This document shows positions 63,224 to 64,000 of a DNA stretch of 64,000 nucleotides, piece after piece. The stretch is taken from assembly GCA_021442155.1 (NCBI GenBank), contig CM038215.1, forward strand, positions 212,716,982 to 212,780,981, read 5' to 3'. Each line of letters starts with the position of its first letter. Positions within the stretch are counted from its first letter, which is position 1. This stretch comes from Cymbidium sinense (Eukaryota; Streptophyta; Magnoliopsida; Asparagales; Orchidaceae). Both the position numbers and the translations under genes were made by a program. Below the pieces are notes generated by a model. The model was not told where the DNA came from. It did no database searches and saw only the letters and a list, made by a program, of their open reading frames with translations.

Positions 63224-63599
63224 CCCCATATAAGTAATGTCTCCAAATCTTTAATGCAAATACAATTCCGTTAACTCCAGATTATGGGTTGGATAATTTC
63301 TTTCATGATTTTTCAATTTAGGCATAAGCTATTCCGCTTCCAGATTAGTATAAGTACATCCCAAACCTCTCATAATGCATCACTAAAATCTAAAATTCAT
63401 CTCCCCATGAAATAGTTAATCTTGGCGATATTGATAATTTTTAATTTCACTCCGACATTCATTTCTATTTTTTTGTATTAATTTAGATAATAACATGGTA
63501 ATCGAAAACTCTCAAAATTTTTTATAAGCAATCCTAAACCGACTTTTTTGTGGTTATTGGTTTGGGTCATTCAGTTATTACTCTGACCTTATTTTAATT

Positions 63600-64000
63600 T
63601 ACTGAAATACCTTTATTACTAATCATATGTTTCAAAAATAAGATGTTTTTTTAACTAAAACTTACATTTTGAAAATTTTGTATATAATTCATTCCCTTTC
63701 AGAGTTTGGAGAACAATGTAAAGATGGTTTGTATGGGTTACTACATATTTAGAATATATTAGAATATCATCTATGAATGCAATCACAAATGGATCCAAAA
63801 ATAGTTTGAAGATTCTGTTTCTAAGATTCATAAATATTACTGGAGCATTGGTCAAGCCAAAAGGCATTACCGCAAACTCATAATGTCCATACCTTGTACT
63901 GAATATTATTTTTGGTATATTTTCTTCTTTAATATGTAGCTGATGATAATTTGATCTTAAGTCAATTTTAGAGAAAATTGAAGCTTCTTCCAGTTGATCA
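63600..64000 (-). pseudogene. Minus-strand chromovirus reverse transcriptase, running off the window
   Basis: From the edge leftward: [14 protein letters not shown], a YGHYEF block, [15 protein letters not shown], and [14 protein letters not shown] with the catalytic Asp pair at 63771-63766, then [18 protein letters not shown]. The start of RT, protease, gag and the 5' LTR must lie to the right of the window. Confidence 0.85.

Larger units (their letters stand above)
62390..63460 (-). pseudogene. Minus-strand chromovirus RNase H, split by a hAT element
   Basis: Left part (62390-62553): CEVFTDHQSLKYIF, an LRQRH block, [20 protein letters not shown] and SKK. The upstream part resumes at 63224. 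The two halves are separated by the 670-bp hAT insertion at 62554-63223. RNase H would remove the RNA template during reverse transcription. Confidence 0.75.

Noticed and set aside
1..64000. tRNA, rRNA, CRISPR array, bacterial-type operon or defence system
   Set aside because: No cloverleaf with intron-less acceptor ends, no rRNA core sequence and no spaced identical repeats were seen; the DNA is clearly plant nuclear with introns and retrotransposons.

Overview
The window is AT-rich nuclear DNA of a flowering plant. It holds two host genes with plant-type introns, and almost everything else is layered transposable elements, mostly LTR retrotransposons with several DNA transposons and LINE relics. 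The species cannot be named from the sequence. I found no rRNA, tRNA, CRISPR array or bacterial-type operon.

Left part (1-14 kb). A small one-helix membrane protein gene on the + strand is split by a 5.3-kb intron (coding exons 2709-2958 and 8277-8305). The intron contains LINE relics, AT microsatellites and a non-autonomous hAT element at 6973-8011 with a perfect 8-bp target duplication. Further right are a 138-bp tandem duplication, a decayed Ty3/gypsy gag (11.1-12.2 kb) and a fragment of a plant transposon protein domain (13.6-14.0 kb) that is cut by a copia LTR.

Middle part (14-44.3 kb). Two copia (SIRE-like) elements lie on the minus strand. Copia A (14.0-17.25 kb) keeps LTR pieces and gag but has lost pol. 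Copia B (26.9-44.3 kb) keeps its upstream LTR, gag and part of pol, and abuts a minus-strand Ty3/gypsy gag-protease fragment. A family of giant LTR-like repeats of about 6 kb fills the rest. One copy (28718-41052, duplication AGTAC) interrupts the copia B gag, and a second copy of the same family (29569-35395, duplication ATGTG) sits inside the first. A third, rearranged copy lies at 17254-24000. A 224-bp Mutator-like MITE with a perfect 9-bp duplication sits at 24010-24233.

Right part (44.5-64 kb). A complete but decayed Ty3/gypsy chromovirus occupies 44561-53216. It has two LTRs of about 2 kb, PBS, gag, protease, RT, RNase H, integrase, chromodomain, polypurine tract and TSD TATTT. Next is the 5' part of a Polycomb histone methyltransferase gene of the SWINGER/EZA1 type, with exons 1-4 at 54918-56451. 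Its expected exon 5 is not found before the window ends. The DNA after exon 4 carries a LINE (57.1-58.36 kb). That LINE is cut by a second, minus-strand chromovirus that runs off the right edge and itself carries a 670-bp hAT element.

The two host genes are unrelated in function. I see no convincing undescribed biochemical system. The notable structures are the self-nested giant LTRs with a compensated terminal hairpin, the rearranged third copy, and the heavy TE load downstream of SWINGER/EZA1 exon 4.
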